A stretch of 12,109 nt of DNA, taken from contig CAYOLL010000182.1 of assembly GCA_964404765.1 (NCBI GenBank), forward strand, positions 1-12,109, in the 5' to 3' direction. Position 1 is the first letter of the stretch. Each line of letters starts with the position of its first letter. This stretch comes from CAYOLL01 sp964404765 [NCBI: uncultured Gemmatimonadota bacterium] (lineage in GTDB: Bacteria; 4572-55). The notes beneath the pieces are model-generated. The model did no database searches. It saw only the letters and a list, made by a program, of their open reading frames with translations, and was not told where the DNA came from. This document shows, piece by piece, positions 1 through 7,423 of the stretch. The translations under genes and the position numbers were made by a program.

Positions 1-17
1 CAGCGGTTTGCGGCGTA

Positions 18-32
18 AACCTTCGCAAGGTT
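18..32. repeat. REP-like unit AACCTTCGCAAGGTT
   Basis: This 15-bp near-palindrome (6-bp arms around CGC) matches the unit that occurs twice, in inverted orientation, at 7363-7378 and 7408-7423. Three copies in 12 kb, all outside genes, support a dispersed palindromic repeat rather than chance. Confidence 0.5.
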
Positions 33-43
33 ACCCTGATTTT

Positions 44-355
44 TTGAGCGGATACATATTTTTCGACAAACCAACTCGCCCTTGCCGATGGGCACGATTA
101 AAACGTAGCACTCGACCCAGGCGGGGTCAAATGTTTATAGCGGAAGTTATTCCAATTCTTAATTGAACGAAACTGCGTAGCGGTGATATGTGCCATTATC
201 TGGAACATGCCACAGCTACGCGGTTGAAACGAAGGATAGGATGGTCGCTTTTTCTATAAACATGCGCAGTGGCGCCGCTAACGCGGTTTGGAAATAGCTT
301 AACCTTCCAAGTCCTGTATCGCAGAGTTCCACAGCGTTTTTTTGTATCCGCTCAA
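44..355. repeat. Nested inverted-repeat element, possibly MITE-like (312 bp)
   Basis: The ends are a perfect 13-bp inverted repeat, TTGAGCGGATACA at 44-56 and its complement at 343-355. Inside lies a second pair, ATGTTTATAG at 131-140 and CTATAAACAT at 255-264. At the centre is a hairpin at 175-221 with arms GCGTAGC and GCTACGC extended by shorter paired blocks. No coding capacity is seen. The pairing is discontinuous and no target duplication is clear, so an element boundary at 44-355 is inference. A decayed non-autonomous element or a structured RNA are both possible. Confidence 0.4.
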
Positions 356-424
356 TAATTAAGGGTAAGAGATGCCATCTTTTGAAACGAAACCGTATGA
401 AATCAAGCAGTTGTGCTCGAAAGA

Positions 425-2719
425 TTAACGCTGGAACAAATATTGCACTTTCAAAAAGACTTGCCGCCGGGTGTGGGTGTAGCCTTCGTCTTCATACGGC
501 AGCGTGTTATCAATAGCTCCATCGATATTTTGGAAGTTTGAATTATAACCCAGATAGAAAATCGTCAGCGGGTTCAGTTGATAAGACAGCAACGGCTCAA
601 CCGAAAATTCCTGGCGAAAGTCATTATACTGACCGACAAAGCGCAGCGCCAACTCGCGGCTGAACTGATAGTTCATCCGCAGCCGGGCCACGTAGCCATT
701 GTAGACATCGTCGCCCGCGGCGTCTTGTAGACGATATCTGGCGTAGCTACTGCGAAGCGTCATATTTTGCAACGGGGTCAGATTGGCCGAGAAGCTGTAG
801 CGCGTCAAAGTGCCCAACTCCGGCTGAGCGCTGCGCACGATCTCGTCACCATACGCTATATCAAAACCGGCGGTCATCAGCGAGCTAAAGCCGCTGAAAA
901 AGTTGAGGTAGCCATAGCCAATACCGGTAAAGTTCGTATCATGAAAGCGCTCCTGCCCCAAACGGTAGCCGACATTGATATTTGTCTGCGCCTTCATATT
1001 CATACTCAAACCCGGTTCGATCCAGCTTTGTTTGACAACGCTGTCATAATTCCAAATTTGGCTGGCCTGAAATCGCGGATCCAACCGGCTAAACAAGCCG
1101 TGTTTAACCCGCATGGTGTAGCCCGCATTGGCCGTCACCTGACGGGCGTTGTTGCGGGTGGTAAAGCCGTTATCTGTACGAAAGGTCGGATTGTACTGGC
1201 TAAAGGAGACATTCGAACTCCATGTTCGGGAATTACGCTGCAGTTTGGCAAAAAAACCGTTGCCCCAAAAGGATTCGCCGTCAAATGTAGCCGTATGCCG
1301 GCCATCGGCAAAAGTTTCGCCTTCTAACCATGAGGTCAGCTCCGGCCTATTCGGTTCGGCGGTATGACTCAGTACCGCTTGCATTTCCAGCTGGTAACTT
1401 CCGGCAAAGCGTACCCGCCCGTCCACGCTGACCGAAGTGCCCGCGCCGTCGCCGCCTTCCAGTCGGCGGTCGCTGGCCAGTACGCCAATGTAATTTTCAT
1501 TTTTGACATTGTGGCGCAACCGGAAGATATTTGTGTAACTCTTGCCGCCATTAAACAATGCGCTGTGCTCTTCAAAAGGCACAATATAGGGTGAATCTTC
1601 GTCGTATGCGCCCAAATAAGCGACGCTGGTTTGTTCGCCGACACGCCCGGCTAATTTTGCGGCGGCAATCGGGTTGTTAATCATGCGGGTGTAGACGGCG
1701 TTGATCGGCGTGTTGAACAAGTCGCTGCCCTCCTGAAAAAACGGCCGGCGCTCGGCATAAAAGAGGGCAAAAGTTTCATTTGCATCAATTAAGGCGGCGT
1801 CGGATTCGACCTGGCTGAAGTCCGGATTCCAGGTGGCCTCGCCGGTCAGGCTGGGCGTAATGGCATAGCGCATGCCAACCGCGGTGCTGTTGATAACATG
1901 GCCTTCGTCAAAACTCGATTTGGAATTGGAGATGTCGGACAACTGGCCTTTTTGCGTCGCCACATAAGAGGGCAAAACTTCCAGCCCGCCGCCGGCTTTG
2001 ACGCCTTTAATGCCGGTGATTGTGCCTAATTGACATAAAAAGCATGGATTGTTGCGGTCAATATTGGCCCAGGAATACTGGCTGCGGCTGGCGCGCGGAT
2101 AACTGCGCCAAAAGGCAATGCGCCAGTTCTGCACATCTTGATCCGGAAAACGCAGGCTGGCAAAGGGAATCGCCATTTCGACCTGATAACCTTTGTCGGT
2201 AATTTTGCCGCGCGTTTCATAAACCAGGTCAAAGCTAAAATCGCCTTCGTAATCGCTGACCGAGCGCAAATCGCTCTGCACGCCATACGGGTTGGCGATA
2301 ATTTCGTAGCACCAGGCCGCGTCGCCGTAAGTGTCTAAGTAGATTTCCACAAAATCATCGTTCATAATATCCTCGCGGCTGCGCAAGGCCGCCCGAATTT
2401 CTTTGGGATTGTCATACGCCATAAAAGCGATATAGAGATTTCTGTCGTCATAGGCGATTTTGGCTTCGGTTTCTACCTTAGGTTTTTGGCCGTCATTGGG
2501 ATAGGTTTCGACAAAGTTGCCGGCAATTGGGGCAATCTGCCAGATCGGGTCATTCAAATCTCCGTCAATTTTGATCTGGCCCGCTCCGGCGCGAACTGCT
2601 TCGATGGTGGGTTTGACGTTTGGGGTAAAGGTGGACTCGGCCTCGGCAAAGGCGGCGAGGCTGCTCAGCGTCAGGGTCAGGACGCTGATGATGAAGCGGA
2701 CTTGTTGCGGCTTGCACAT
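425..2719 (-). CDS. DUF5916-type outer-membrane protein with N-terminal CBM9-like domain
   Basis: The 764-residue product begins with a Sec signal peptide (hydrophobic stretch about residues 9-24, likely cut after AAFA at residue 25). Residues about 47-240 resemble a family 9 carbohydrate-binding-like domain: IDGDLNDPIW near 51-60, IAYDDRNLYIAF near 88-99, and FVEIYLDTYGD near 123-133. The remainder (about 245-764) has alternating hydrophobic and aromatic strands and ends in VQYLFQR, as expected for a DUF5916 outer-membrane beta-barrel. Length is normal for the family. The ATG is fixed by AAGGAGG five bases upstream. The gene has its own leader containing a 44-bp perfect palindrome and sits behind a terminator, so it is probably a single-gene unit. 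The ligand is unknown; carbohydrate binding is only inferred from the fold and is not established for DUF5916 proteins. Confidence 0.85.
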   Translation of the reverse strand: MCKPQQVRFIISVLTLTLSSLAAFAEAESTFTPNVKPTIEAVRAGAGQIKIDGDLNDPIWQIAPIAGNFVETYPNDGQKPKVETEAKIAYDDRNLYIAFMAYDNPKEIRAALRSREDIMNDDFVEIYLDTYGDAAWCYEIIANPYGVQSDLRSVSDYEGDFSFDLVYETRGKITDKGYQVEMAIPFASLRFPDQDVQNWRIAFWRSYPRASRSQYSWANIDRNNPCFLCQLGTITGIKGVKAGGGLEVLPSYVATQKGQLSDISNSKSSFDEGHVINSTAVGMRYAITPSLTGEATWNPDFSQVESDAALIDANETFALFYAERRPFFQEGSDLFNTPINAVYTRMINNPIAAAKLAGRVGEQTSVAYLGAYDEDSPYIVPFEEHSALFNGGKSYTNIFRLRHNVKNENYIGVLASDRRLEGGDGAGTSVSVDGRVRFAGSYQLEMQAVLSHTAEPNRPELTSWLEGETFADGRHTATFDGESFWGNGFFAKLQRNSRTWSSNVSFSQYNPTFRTDNGFTTRNNARQVTANAGYTMRVKHGLFSRLDPRFQASQIWNYDSVVKQSWIEPGLSMNMKAQTNINVGYRLGQERFHDTNFTGIGYGYLNFFSGFSSLMTAGFDIAYGDEIVRSAQPELGTLTRYSFSANLTPLQNMTLRSSYARYRLQDAAGDDVYNGYVARLRMNYQFSRELALRFVGQYNDFRQEFSVEPLLSYQLNPLTIFYLGYNSNFQNIDGAIDNTLPYEDEGYTHTRRQVFLKVQYLFQR

Positions 2720-2724
2720 GGGAA

Positions 2725-2731
2725 CCTCCTT
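2725..2731 (-). promoter_or_regulatory. Ribosome binding site of the DUF5916 gene
   Basis: AAGGAGG on the minus strand lies five bases before the ATG at 2719, supporting that start. It is only 11 bases downstream of the 44-bp palindrome, so a hairpin in the leader could affect access to it. Confidence 0.85.
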
Positions 2732-2742
2732 GTAGGTCGGAC

Positions 2743-2786
2743 AATATAAATTAATTACGTAACATGTTACGTAATTAATTTATATT
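2743..2786. promoter_or_regulatory. Perfect 44-bp palindrome, candidate operator or leader hairpin
   Basis: Two 22-base arms meet at 2764/2765 with no mismatch and no spacer. The core is TTACGTAACATGTTACGTAA, flanked by AT-rich arms. It lies 24-67 bases upstream of the DUF5916 start codon. A symmetric site of this kind suits a homodimeric regulator such as those of the TetR class, but no regulator is encoded nearby. If transcribed it would form a roughly 20-bp hairpin just before the ribosome binding site. No clear promoter hexamers could be assigned, so its position relative to the transcription start is unknown. Confidence 0.6.
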
Positions 2787-2815
2787 ACTTTTAAATTTTT
2801 GCAAGTGATTTTTGC

Positions 2816-2865
2816 AAAAAAAAAATAAAAAAATGCCGCTCCGGGTCAGATTGCCCGGAACGGCA
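2816..2865 (-). terminator. Rho-independent terminator, minus strand
   Basis: Arms at 2834-2845 and 2854-2865 pair over 12 positions around an 8-base loop, including one G-U pair that forms only on the minus-strand transcript; on the plus strand that position is a C-A mismatch. A T-rich tract follows on the minus strand (A-run 2816-2833 on the plus strand). Orientation matches the propeller gene ending at 3236, about 370 bases upstream, and would isolate the DUF5916 gene from it. Confidence 0.85.
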
Positions 2866-2870
2866 CTTGT

Positions 2871-3064
2871 TTAGAAATGACATTTCTTGAAGAAATGTGT
2901 ACTGGTCAAAGACCTTTAGAGCACTTTTCGGAGATGTCATTCCGGCGGGTTTTTAGCCGGAATCTTCTTACAGGCAAACAAGATGCCGGATAAAAACATT
3001 CCGGCATGACAAGTGTTCTTAAGGTTGTTGACTAGTACATTTCTTGAAGAAATGTCATTTCTAA
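2871..3064. mobile_element. 194-bp MITE-like palindromic element
   Basis: The ends are inverted repeats of about 37 bp: the outer 18 bases (TTAGAAATGACATTTCTT) are identical, followed by one mismatch, nine more matches, a 2-base gap and further matches through GTCAA. Inside is a second inverted pair at 2935-2969 and 2977-3011, matching at 28 of 35 positions, so the whole element could fold into one long hairpin. A TA dinucleotide sits at both edges (2872-2873 and 3062-3063), which would fit TA-targeting transposition such as that of IS630/mariner elements, but is weak evidence alone. It encodes nothing and lies in the 3' untranslated part of the propeller gene transcript. Confidence 0.65.
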
Positions 3065-3074
3065 GGAACGCCAA

Positions 3075-3222
3075 TTTAATAACTTTGGGTAAGTTCACCC
3101 TAAGGGTTTTGCTCTTCAACCCTTAGGGTGTGTTCCGAGAGGCCAGACCCTAAGGGTTAAAAAGCAAAACCCTTAGGGTCACACAACCCGGCGTATTTAT
3201 TCCAAAACCCAAACTTATTTTA
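3075..3222. repeat. Second nested palindromic element with four CCCTWAGGG copies
   Basis: Three inverted pairs are nested. The outer arms at 3075-3090 and 3207-3222 match at 13 of 16 positions. The middle arms at 3097-3113 (ACCCTAAGGGTTTTGCT) and 3163-3179 match perfectly over 17 bases. The inner arms at 3118-3129 and 3147-3158 match perfectly over 12 bases. Each middle and inner arm contains the near-palindromic core ACCCTWAGGGT, so alternative pairings are possible. There is no T-run after any hairpin, so it is not a terminator. It starts just after the propeller gene's stop codon on the transcript. Confidence 0.6.
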
Positions 3223-3235
3223 TCGACATTTCTAA

Positions 3236-6200
3236 TCACTTAAGCAGCGTCATTTTTCGGGTCTGATCAAACCCGTCGGCCTTTAGCTGATAAATGTAGC
3301 TCCCGCTGGGAATATTGCGGGCATTCCAAACGATTTCGTAGTCGCCGGGCTGCATCTTCTCATCGACCAGCGTTTTGACCAGGCGTCCGGCCAGGTCGTA
3401 AACCTTTAAAGAGACCGGACTTGTTTGGGGCAGGGCAAAGGCAATGATCGTGCTGGGATTAAACGGATTGGGATAGTTCTGGCTCAGCACAAAGGCTTTT
3501 GACCCGGCCGCCGGTTCGTCTTCAACGGCAACTTTTTCTTGAATCTCAAGGTTGTCGATGACCCAGCCCCAGCCGTTTGCCTCGGCATTGGTCACCAGCC
3601 GGAAGCGGAAATAAACCTTGTCGTTGGCGGCAAAGGTTTTGCTTAAGTCAATCGTGCGTCGGACGAAGATCGCCTCCGTCGGCTCTTTTGAATTGAAGTA
3701 ATCCAGCCAGGTTGCATTAGCGCCGGAATTATAACCATCTACCACACGCAGCCAGTTCTGGCCGTCCTTTGAGCCTTCGACAATGACGTAATCGCCAAAA
3801 TCAGCATTCGGGAAAGTGCCTATACCGGGTTCGGCCAGCACGATTTCATCAAAACTCATCAAGGCATCGCCGGCTTTGATCGTGATTGGGGTGTTCAACT
3901 GATAGAAAATACTGCTTCCATTTGGGTAAGGATGGAGAGAGTGAATAGCGGAGGAGCTAAACCCGGGATACGGTATAATTGCAAAACCCGCTCCAGTAAA
4001 ATCAGCGTCGGAGCTACTGTTAAAGTTATTGGAATACTTCTCTTTCGGCTCGGTAGCAAAGGTTTTGGCGTCGCCCTGATAAGCATGGCCGAAGCTGTAA
4101 GCGACTCCTTTGATGTTGAGCGTCGCTGCGCCGGACACCGGATATTTGATGACCGTATCGCGCATAGCGGTATTGGCGGCAATCGTCCTGAAAATCTGGC
4201 CGTTCACAACGATCTGCGTTGAATCGTAGACAGCGCGCAAGGCCACGGTGATATCAATCGTCCCGCTACTCAGCTTAAAGCTTTTGACTTGCGGATAAGC
4301 TGTGCGCGGATAAGGCAACTCCGGCATGGTCACCGTCCAGATGCCGCGGCCATGCGTCGCCACCACGATCTCATCATCCACCACGTGCATTTGCCAGATC
4401 GGCGAAGCCGGAATACCATTATCGGCATAATGCCAACTGACGCCATTATCCGTTGATTCAAACAGACCGATTTCCGTGCCGGCCCACAGGATATTGGGAT
4501 TATGCGGCATAACCAGCACACAAAAGGTCATCACATCCGGGAAGCCGTTGTTGCTGCTCGTGCCGGTCGGGCCAAAGCCGGTAATATCCTGCCAGGTTTG
4601 GCCAAAGTCGGTCGTGCGCACGATTTTCGGACGATCCACTGCGGCAAAGCAGGCGTAGGCCGTGCCTTCGTCAATCGGATGTGTGGACAGGCCGCTGGTG
4701 GTGCCCAGCGTCCGCTCGTTATACGAATTGACCGCTTGAAAAGTGGCGGCCCCATCGCGTGACAAAAACAAACGGGCTTCGGGCAGATCGGGGTGATTCA
4801 TCCGCGAGCCGGCCCAAACAATCTGCGGATTGGCTAAAGAAATTTCCACCTGACTCAGGCTGCTCATCGACCACTGCTCGGCCGGGACACGGCTGACCCG
4901 CCAGGTTGTGCCGAAATCGCGCGAAGACCAGACCCCGCTGCGCCCGACAATGCAGATAAAATCCGGGTCAAGGTTACAGTTTGCAATTTTGGTGATAAAA
5001 GGTCCGAGCGATCCCTGGGCGTCTTCTCCTTGCTCAAAGCCGGACAATGACGTCCAGGAAAAACCACCATCTAATGAGCGATCTAACGAGTTATAATATT
5101 GCCCGCCAAGAATTTTGTTCGGATCCAAATAATTCCAGGCGACTTCAAAACCGTCGCCGCCCAATCGTTCCAGCCAGGAGCTTGCAGCCGTTGGATTGAC
5201 TCTGGACTGCCAGGTGCCGTTATCCTGCATCCCGCCGATATATTGATCCGAGGTGTGCCGCTTGGCTACGCCGTAAAATTGGGTGGAATTATAGCCGTTC
5301 TGGGTCTTGCGCCAGACGGCGCCCTTGTTGTTAGTATAATACACCCCGCCGTCATTGCCGTTCAGGACACGAACCGTTTTGGCAGTAGCATCCAGCGGCA
5401 CAATCGTCAGATTATGCTGATCGGCATGAGGCAGGCTGTTATCCGTCCAGTTTGAGATACGTTCAAATGACGTGCCGGACAGGCGCCATACATCAATACC
5501 GCCGGCATAAACCTCCTCTGCGTCAAAAGGGTTGACGGCGATCGTGTTGTCGTACCAGCCCTGCTCTTCCAGCAGTCGGCTGCCGCGATTGGTCGCAAAC
5601 CGGTTGACAATAGTCAGATTGGTTAACTCATTCCAGGTAGCGCCGCCGTCGGTCGTTTTATACAGCGGTCGTTGCGGGTCCGGAGCGCCTTCTACCGAGG
5701 CGTACAGCACCTGCGGATTGGACGGCGCAACGGCGATTTCAATCCGCTCCGCTTCGGCTGGCAGCGTCCACGGCAGCAACTGCCAGGTTTCACCGGCGTC
5801 GGTGGATTTCATCACACCTTTGCTGTTGACCGAGGCATATTGGATATTAAAATTGGTCGGGTCGGCCACAATTTGCTGAATAGCGTTCACAGTAACATTA
5901 AGCGCTTCTTCATGTACCATGCGCCAGGTCGCGCCGCCATCGGTTGTTTTATAAATCCGGCTAAATGCGGTGACCGACCGCTCCCACAGCGTATTTTGCG
6001 TGGCGATCAGCACAATATTGGCATTATTCGGATCGACAATCAAACGGTTAATGGCCGGAAAATCGGAGGTACTCGGCAAAATCGCCCAGGTCAAACCGCG
6101 ATCCGTTGATTTGATCAGGCCGTCGCCGGCCGTCGCCGTAGAACCGCCAAAGCTCTCGCCCGTCCCGGCATAGATAATGTTACGATTGGACGGGGCGATG

Positions 6201-6772
6201 GCGATACAACTAATAGAAATATTGGGCAAGTTGGGGCTGATAAACTGCCAACTGCTTCCGGCATTGGTCGTTTTCCAAATGCCGCCGCTGACCGAGCCGA
6301 CAAACCAGGTGTTGGCCGTGGCGTCATCCGGGTCTACCGCAATGGCCCGGGTGCGTCCGCTGACATTACCGGGGCCGCGCTCGATCCAGTTTAATTTTTC
6401 GCGGTTGGCGCGGGACGCCTCGGTTTTGGCGGTATTAAACTCGGCCATCTTGTAGCCGGTCGGATAGGGCTGCGGTCCCCGCAGTTCGTCCATCGCTTTG
6501 GCAAACATGTCCGGCTTGTCGTAGCGTAAAACATTGGCCTTATTTTTGATGACGCCGTGTTCTTTTTTGTAGGCTTCGGTCTTCATTTCTTCGATGGTGT
6601 AGCTTTTTTCCGGCGGCGCTTTTTTCGTCACGGTTTCCGGCGCTTCAGGCGCGTCGGACTTAACGGTTTGGCGCGGATCGTGCCGGCGGATAATAACTTC
6701 CGGCTCTTCGGCCTGCGCGGCAGCTACAATCCAGCACATTATCAGAACATAGTAAAACATTCGACGCAGCAT
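3236..6772 (-). CDS. Secreted Asp-box/sortilin-like propeller protein with T9SS type A sorting domain
   Basis: The 1178-residue product has a signal peptide (hydrophobic residues 6-20, likely cut after AAAQA at 21). From about 130 to 820 there are about eleven Asp-box (BNR) motifs, for example WKTTNAGSSW at 166, YKTTDGGATW at 274 and 371, WSSRDFGTTW at 615, VRTTDFGQTW at 718 and FESTDNGVSW at 771. These mark VPS10/sortilin-like beta-propellers. MQDNGTW at 515 and VATHGRGIW at 804 are typical of this bacterial family. A beta-rich module at about 885-1075 is followed by a T9SS type A domain from about 1094, beginning SQNYPNPFNPSTIIAF and ending in KMTLLK. The protein is therefore probably exported and then delivered to the surface or medium by T9SS. 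Its substrate is unknown; Asp-box folds may be hydrolases or binding scaffolds. An ATG eight codons upstream is rejected because AAAGGAGG lies five bases before this ATG. Confidence 0.9.
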   Translation of the reverse strand: MLRRMFYYVLIMCWIVAAAQAEEPEVIIRRHDPRQTVKSDAPEAPETVTKKAPPEKSYTIEEMKTEAYKKEHGVIKNKANVLRYDKPDMFAKAMDELRGPQPYPTGYKMAEFNTAKTEASRANREKLNWIERGPGNVSGRTRAIAVDPDDATANTWFVGSVSGGIWKTTNAGSSWQFISPNLPNISISCIAIAPSNRNIIYAGTGESFGGSTATAGDGLIKSTDRGLTWAILPSTSDFPAINRLIVDPNNANIVLIATQNTLWERSVTAFSRIYKTTDGGATWRMVHEEALNVTVNAIQQIVADPTNFNIQYASVNSKGVMKSTDAGETWQLLPWTLPAEAERIEIAVAPSNPQVLYASVEGAPDPQRPLYKTTDGGATWNELTNLTIVNRFATNRGSRLLEEQGWYDNTIAVNPFDAEEVYAGGIDVWRLSGTSFERISNWTDNSLPHADQHNLTIVPLDATAKTVRVLNGNDGGVYYTNNKGAVWRKTQNGYNSTQFYGVAKRHTSDQYIGGMQDNGTWQSRVNPTAASSWLERLGGDGFEVAWNYLDPNKILGGQYYNSLDRSLDGGFSWTSLSGFEQGEDAQGSLGPFITKIANCNLDPDFICIVGRSGVWSSRDFGTTWRVSRVPAEQWSMSSLSQVEISLANPQIVWAGSRMNHPDLPEARLFLSRDGAATFQAVNSYNERTLGTTSGLSTHPIDEGTAYACFAAVDRPKIVRTTDFGQTWQDITGFGPTGTSSNNGFPDVMTFCVLVMPHNPNILWAGTEIGLFESTDNGVSWHYADNGIPASPIWQMHVVDDEIVVATHGRGIWTVTMPELPYPRTAYPQVKSFKLSSGTIDITVALRAVYDSTQIVVNGQIFRTIAANTAMRDTVIKYPVSGAATLNIKGVAYSFGHAYQGDAKTFATEPKEKYSNNFNSSSDADFTGAGFAIIPYPGFSSSAIHSLHPYPNGSSIFYQLNTPITIKAGDALMSFDEIVLAEPGIGTFPNADFGDYVIVEGSKDGQNWLRVVDGYNSGANATWLDYFNSKEPTEAIFVRRTIDLSKTFAANDKVYFRFRLVTNAEANGWGWVIDNLEIQEKVAVEDEPAAGSKAFVLSQNYPNPFNPSTIIAFALPQTSPVSLKVYDLAGRLVKTLVDEKMQPGDYEIVWNARNIPSGSYIYQLKADGFDQTRKMTLLK

Positions 6773-6777
6773 AAAAA

Positions 6778-6785
6778 CCTCCTTT
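6778..6785 (-). promoter_or_regulatory. Ribosome binding site deciding the propeller gene start
   Basis: AAAGGAGG on the minus strand is five bases before the ATG at 6772. An in-frame ATG at 6796 lies upstream of this site, within the heptamer array, and has no such site of its own. Confidence 0.9.
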
Positions 6786-6790
6786 AAATT

Positions 6791-6832
6791 GTTCATTGTT
6801 CATTGTTTATTGTTCATTGTTCATTGTTCATT
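6791..6832. repeat. Heptamer tandem repeat, six units of GTTCATT
   Basis: Six consecutive 7-bp units occur, five identical (GTTCATT) and the third GTTTATT. The array fills most of the 64-bp gap between the lipoprotein stop codon and the propeller gene's ribosome binding site, so it would be transcribed if the two genes share an mRNA. It has the same CATTGNN pattern, in the same orientation, as the array at 12031-12109. Confidence 0.9.
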
Positions 6833-6836
6833 GTCG

Positions 6837-7262
6837 TTATTCATTGCTTTCCGGTTTTCCGGTATTCAACCGTGATTTTTGTCCGGTAAAAACATCCACC
6901 CGGAAGCCTTCCTCGCGCTGTTCAATGTCCTTGAGAATCCCGGAAATCGTGCGAATCTTAATCTCACGGTCATTCAGCCACCACACCGAGCCCTGCCCGA
7001 CTTCATCTTCATACAGCATTTTGTTAGTCGTCAATTCAAAGACAAAAAATTTGGCGGACGGGTAGGGGAACTGCGCGGTTTGCTCGCCGGCTTTCACGCA
7101 CAGCATCAAATTGCCGGTGGTGTTTGGCGTAAATTTCACGCCCTCACCATATTTTTGCAGCGCTAATGTTTGATAAGAATTGGTGTTGGATTGACCGGGG
7201 CGGGTGGATGTGCAGGCTAAAGGCCACAAAATACAGGCTATACAGATCAAAAAATGTTTCAG
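6837..7262 (-). CDS. Small putative lipoprotein of unknown function, apparent CTG start
   Basis: I do not recognise this 141-residue protein. It begins LKHFLICIACILWPLAC, a short hydrophobic leader ending at Cys17, followed by a polar, disordered-looking stretch (TSTRPGQSNTN). This suggests a lipoprotein, although proline at -3 is not an ideal lipobox residue. The rest is a compact domain with predicted strands (NLMLCVKAG, KFFVFELTTNKMLYEDEV, SVWWLNDREIKIRTISGI). The start is chosen because AAAAGGAGG lies six bases before a CTG codon. The in-frame ATG at 7337 has no ribosome binding site and would add an extra hydrophobic and basic segment, and an in-frame GTG sits immediately upstream of the site and partly overlaps it. 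The gene is 64 bp upstream of the propeller gene, so co-transcription is plausible. Confidence 0.65.
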   Translation of the reverse strand: MKHFLICIACILWPLACTSTRPGQSNTNSYQTLALQKYGEGVKFTPNTTGNLMLCVKAGEQTAQFPYPSAKFFVFELTTNKMLYEDEVGQGSVWWLNDREIKIRTISGILKDIEQREEGFRVDVFTGQKSRLNTGKPESNE

Positions 7263-7268
7263 CGGATA

Positions 7269-7277
7269 CCTCCTTTT
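7269..7277 (-). promoter_or_regulatory. Ribosome binding site pointing to a CTG start
   Basis: AAAAGGAGG on the minus strand precedes CTG (7262-7260) by six bases. No ATG, GTG or TTG lies at a usable distance in this frame; the next TTG is 18 bases from the site. The same core is seen 5 bases before the ATG of both other minus-strand genes, which makes this a genuine site. Confidence 0.75.
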
Positions 7278-7362
7278 CACAAATCGAAACAAAATAAGAA
7301 GGCTGACAACGAAGGTCACAGCCGGATTAGATTGCATGTTGGTTCACGGGATAAGACCGTGA

Positions 7363-7423
7363 AACCTTGCGAAGGCTTAATTTGAAATCCGCATGTTTTG
7401 TGCACTAAAGCCTTCGCAAGGTT
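7363..7423. repeat. Inverted pair of REP-like units
   Basis: AACCTTGCGAAGGCTT at 7363-7378 and its exact complement at 7408-7423 form a perfect 16-bp inverted repeat around a 29-bp spacer. Each arm is itself nearly palindromic and matches the unit at 18-32. No T-run follows either arm, so a terminator role is unlikely. Confidence 0.7.

Larger units (their letters stand above)
1..424. other. Gene-free region downstream of the DUF5916 gene
   Basis: I see no credible coding region here on either strand. The stretch holds a REP-like palindromic unit at 18-32 and a nested inverted-repeat element at 44-355, listed separately. No convincing hairpin plus T-run terminator for the minus-strand gene ending at 425 is visible; the T-run near 337-343 is on the wrong strand for that gene and its upstream hairpin is weak. 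Confidence 0.6.

Noticed and set aside
767-1327. 186-codon plus-strand open frame
   Set aside because: Antisense to the well-supported DUF5916 gene, with no ribosome binding site or recognisable domain.
3097-3179. Terminator for the propeller gene
   Set aside because: The hairpins are strong but no T-run follows on either strand; the T-tract terminator is at 2816-2865.
5672-6109. 145-codon plus-strand open frame
   Set aside because: Antisense shadow of the Asp-box propeller gene; its composition follows the opposite strand.
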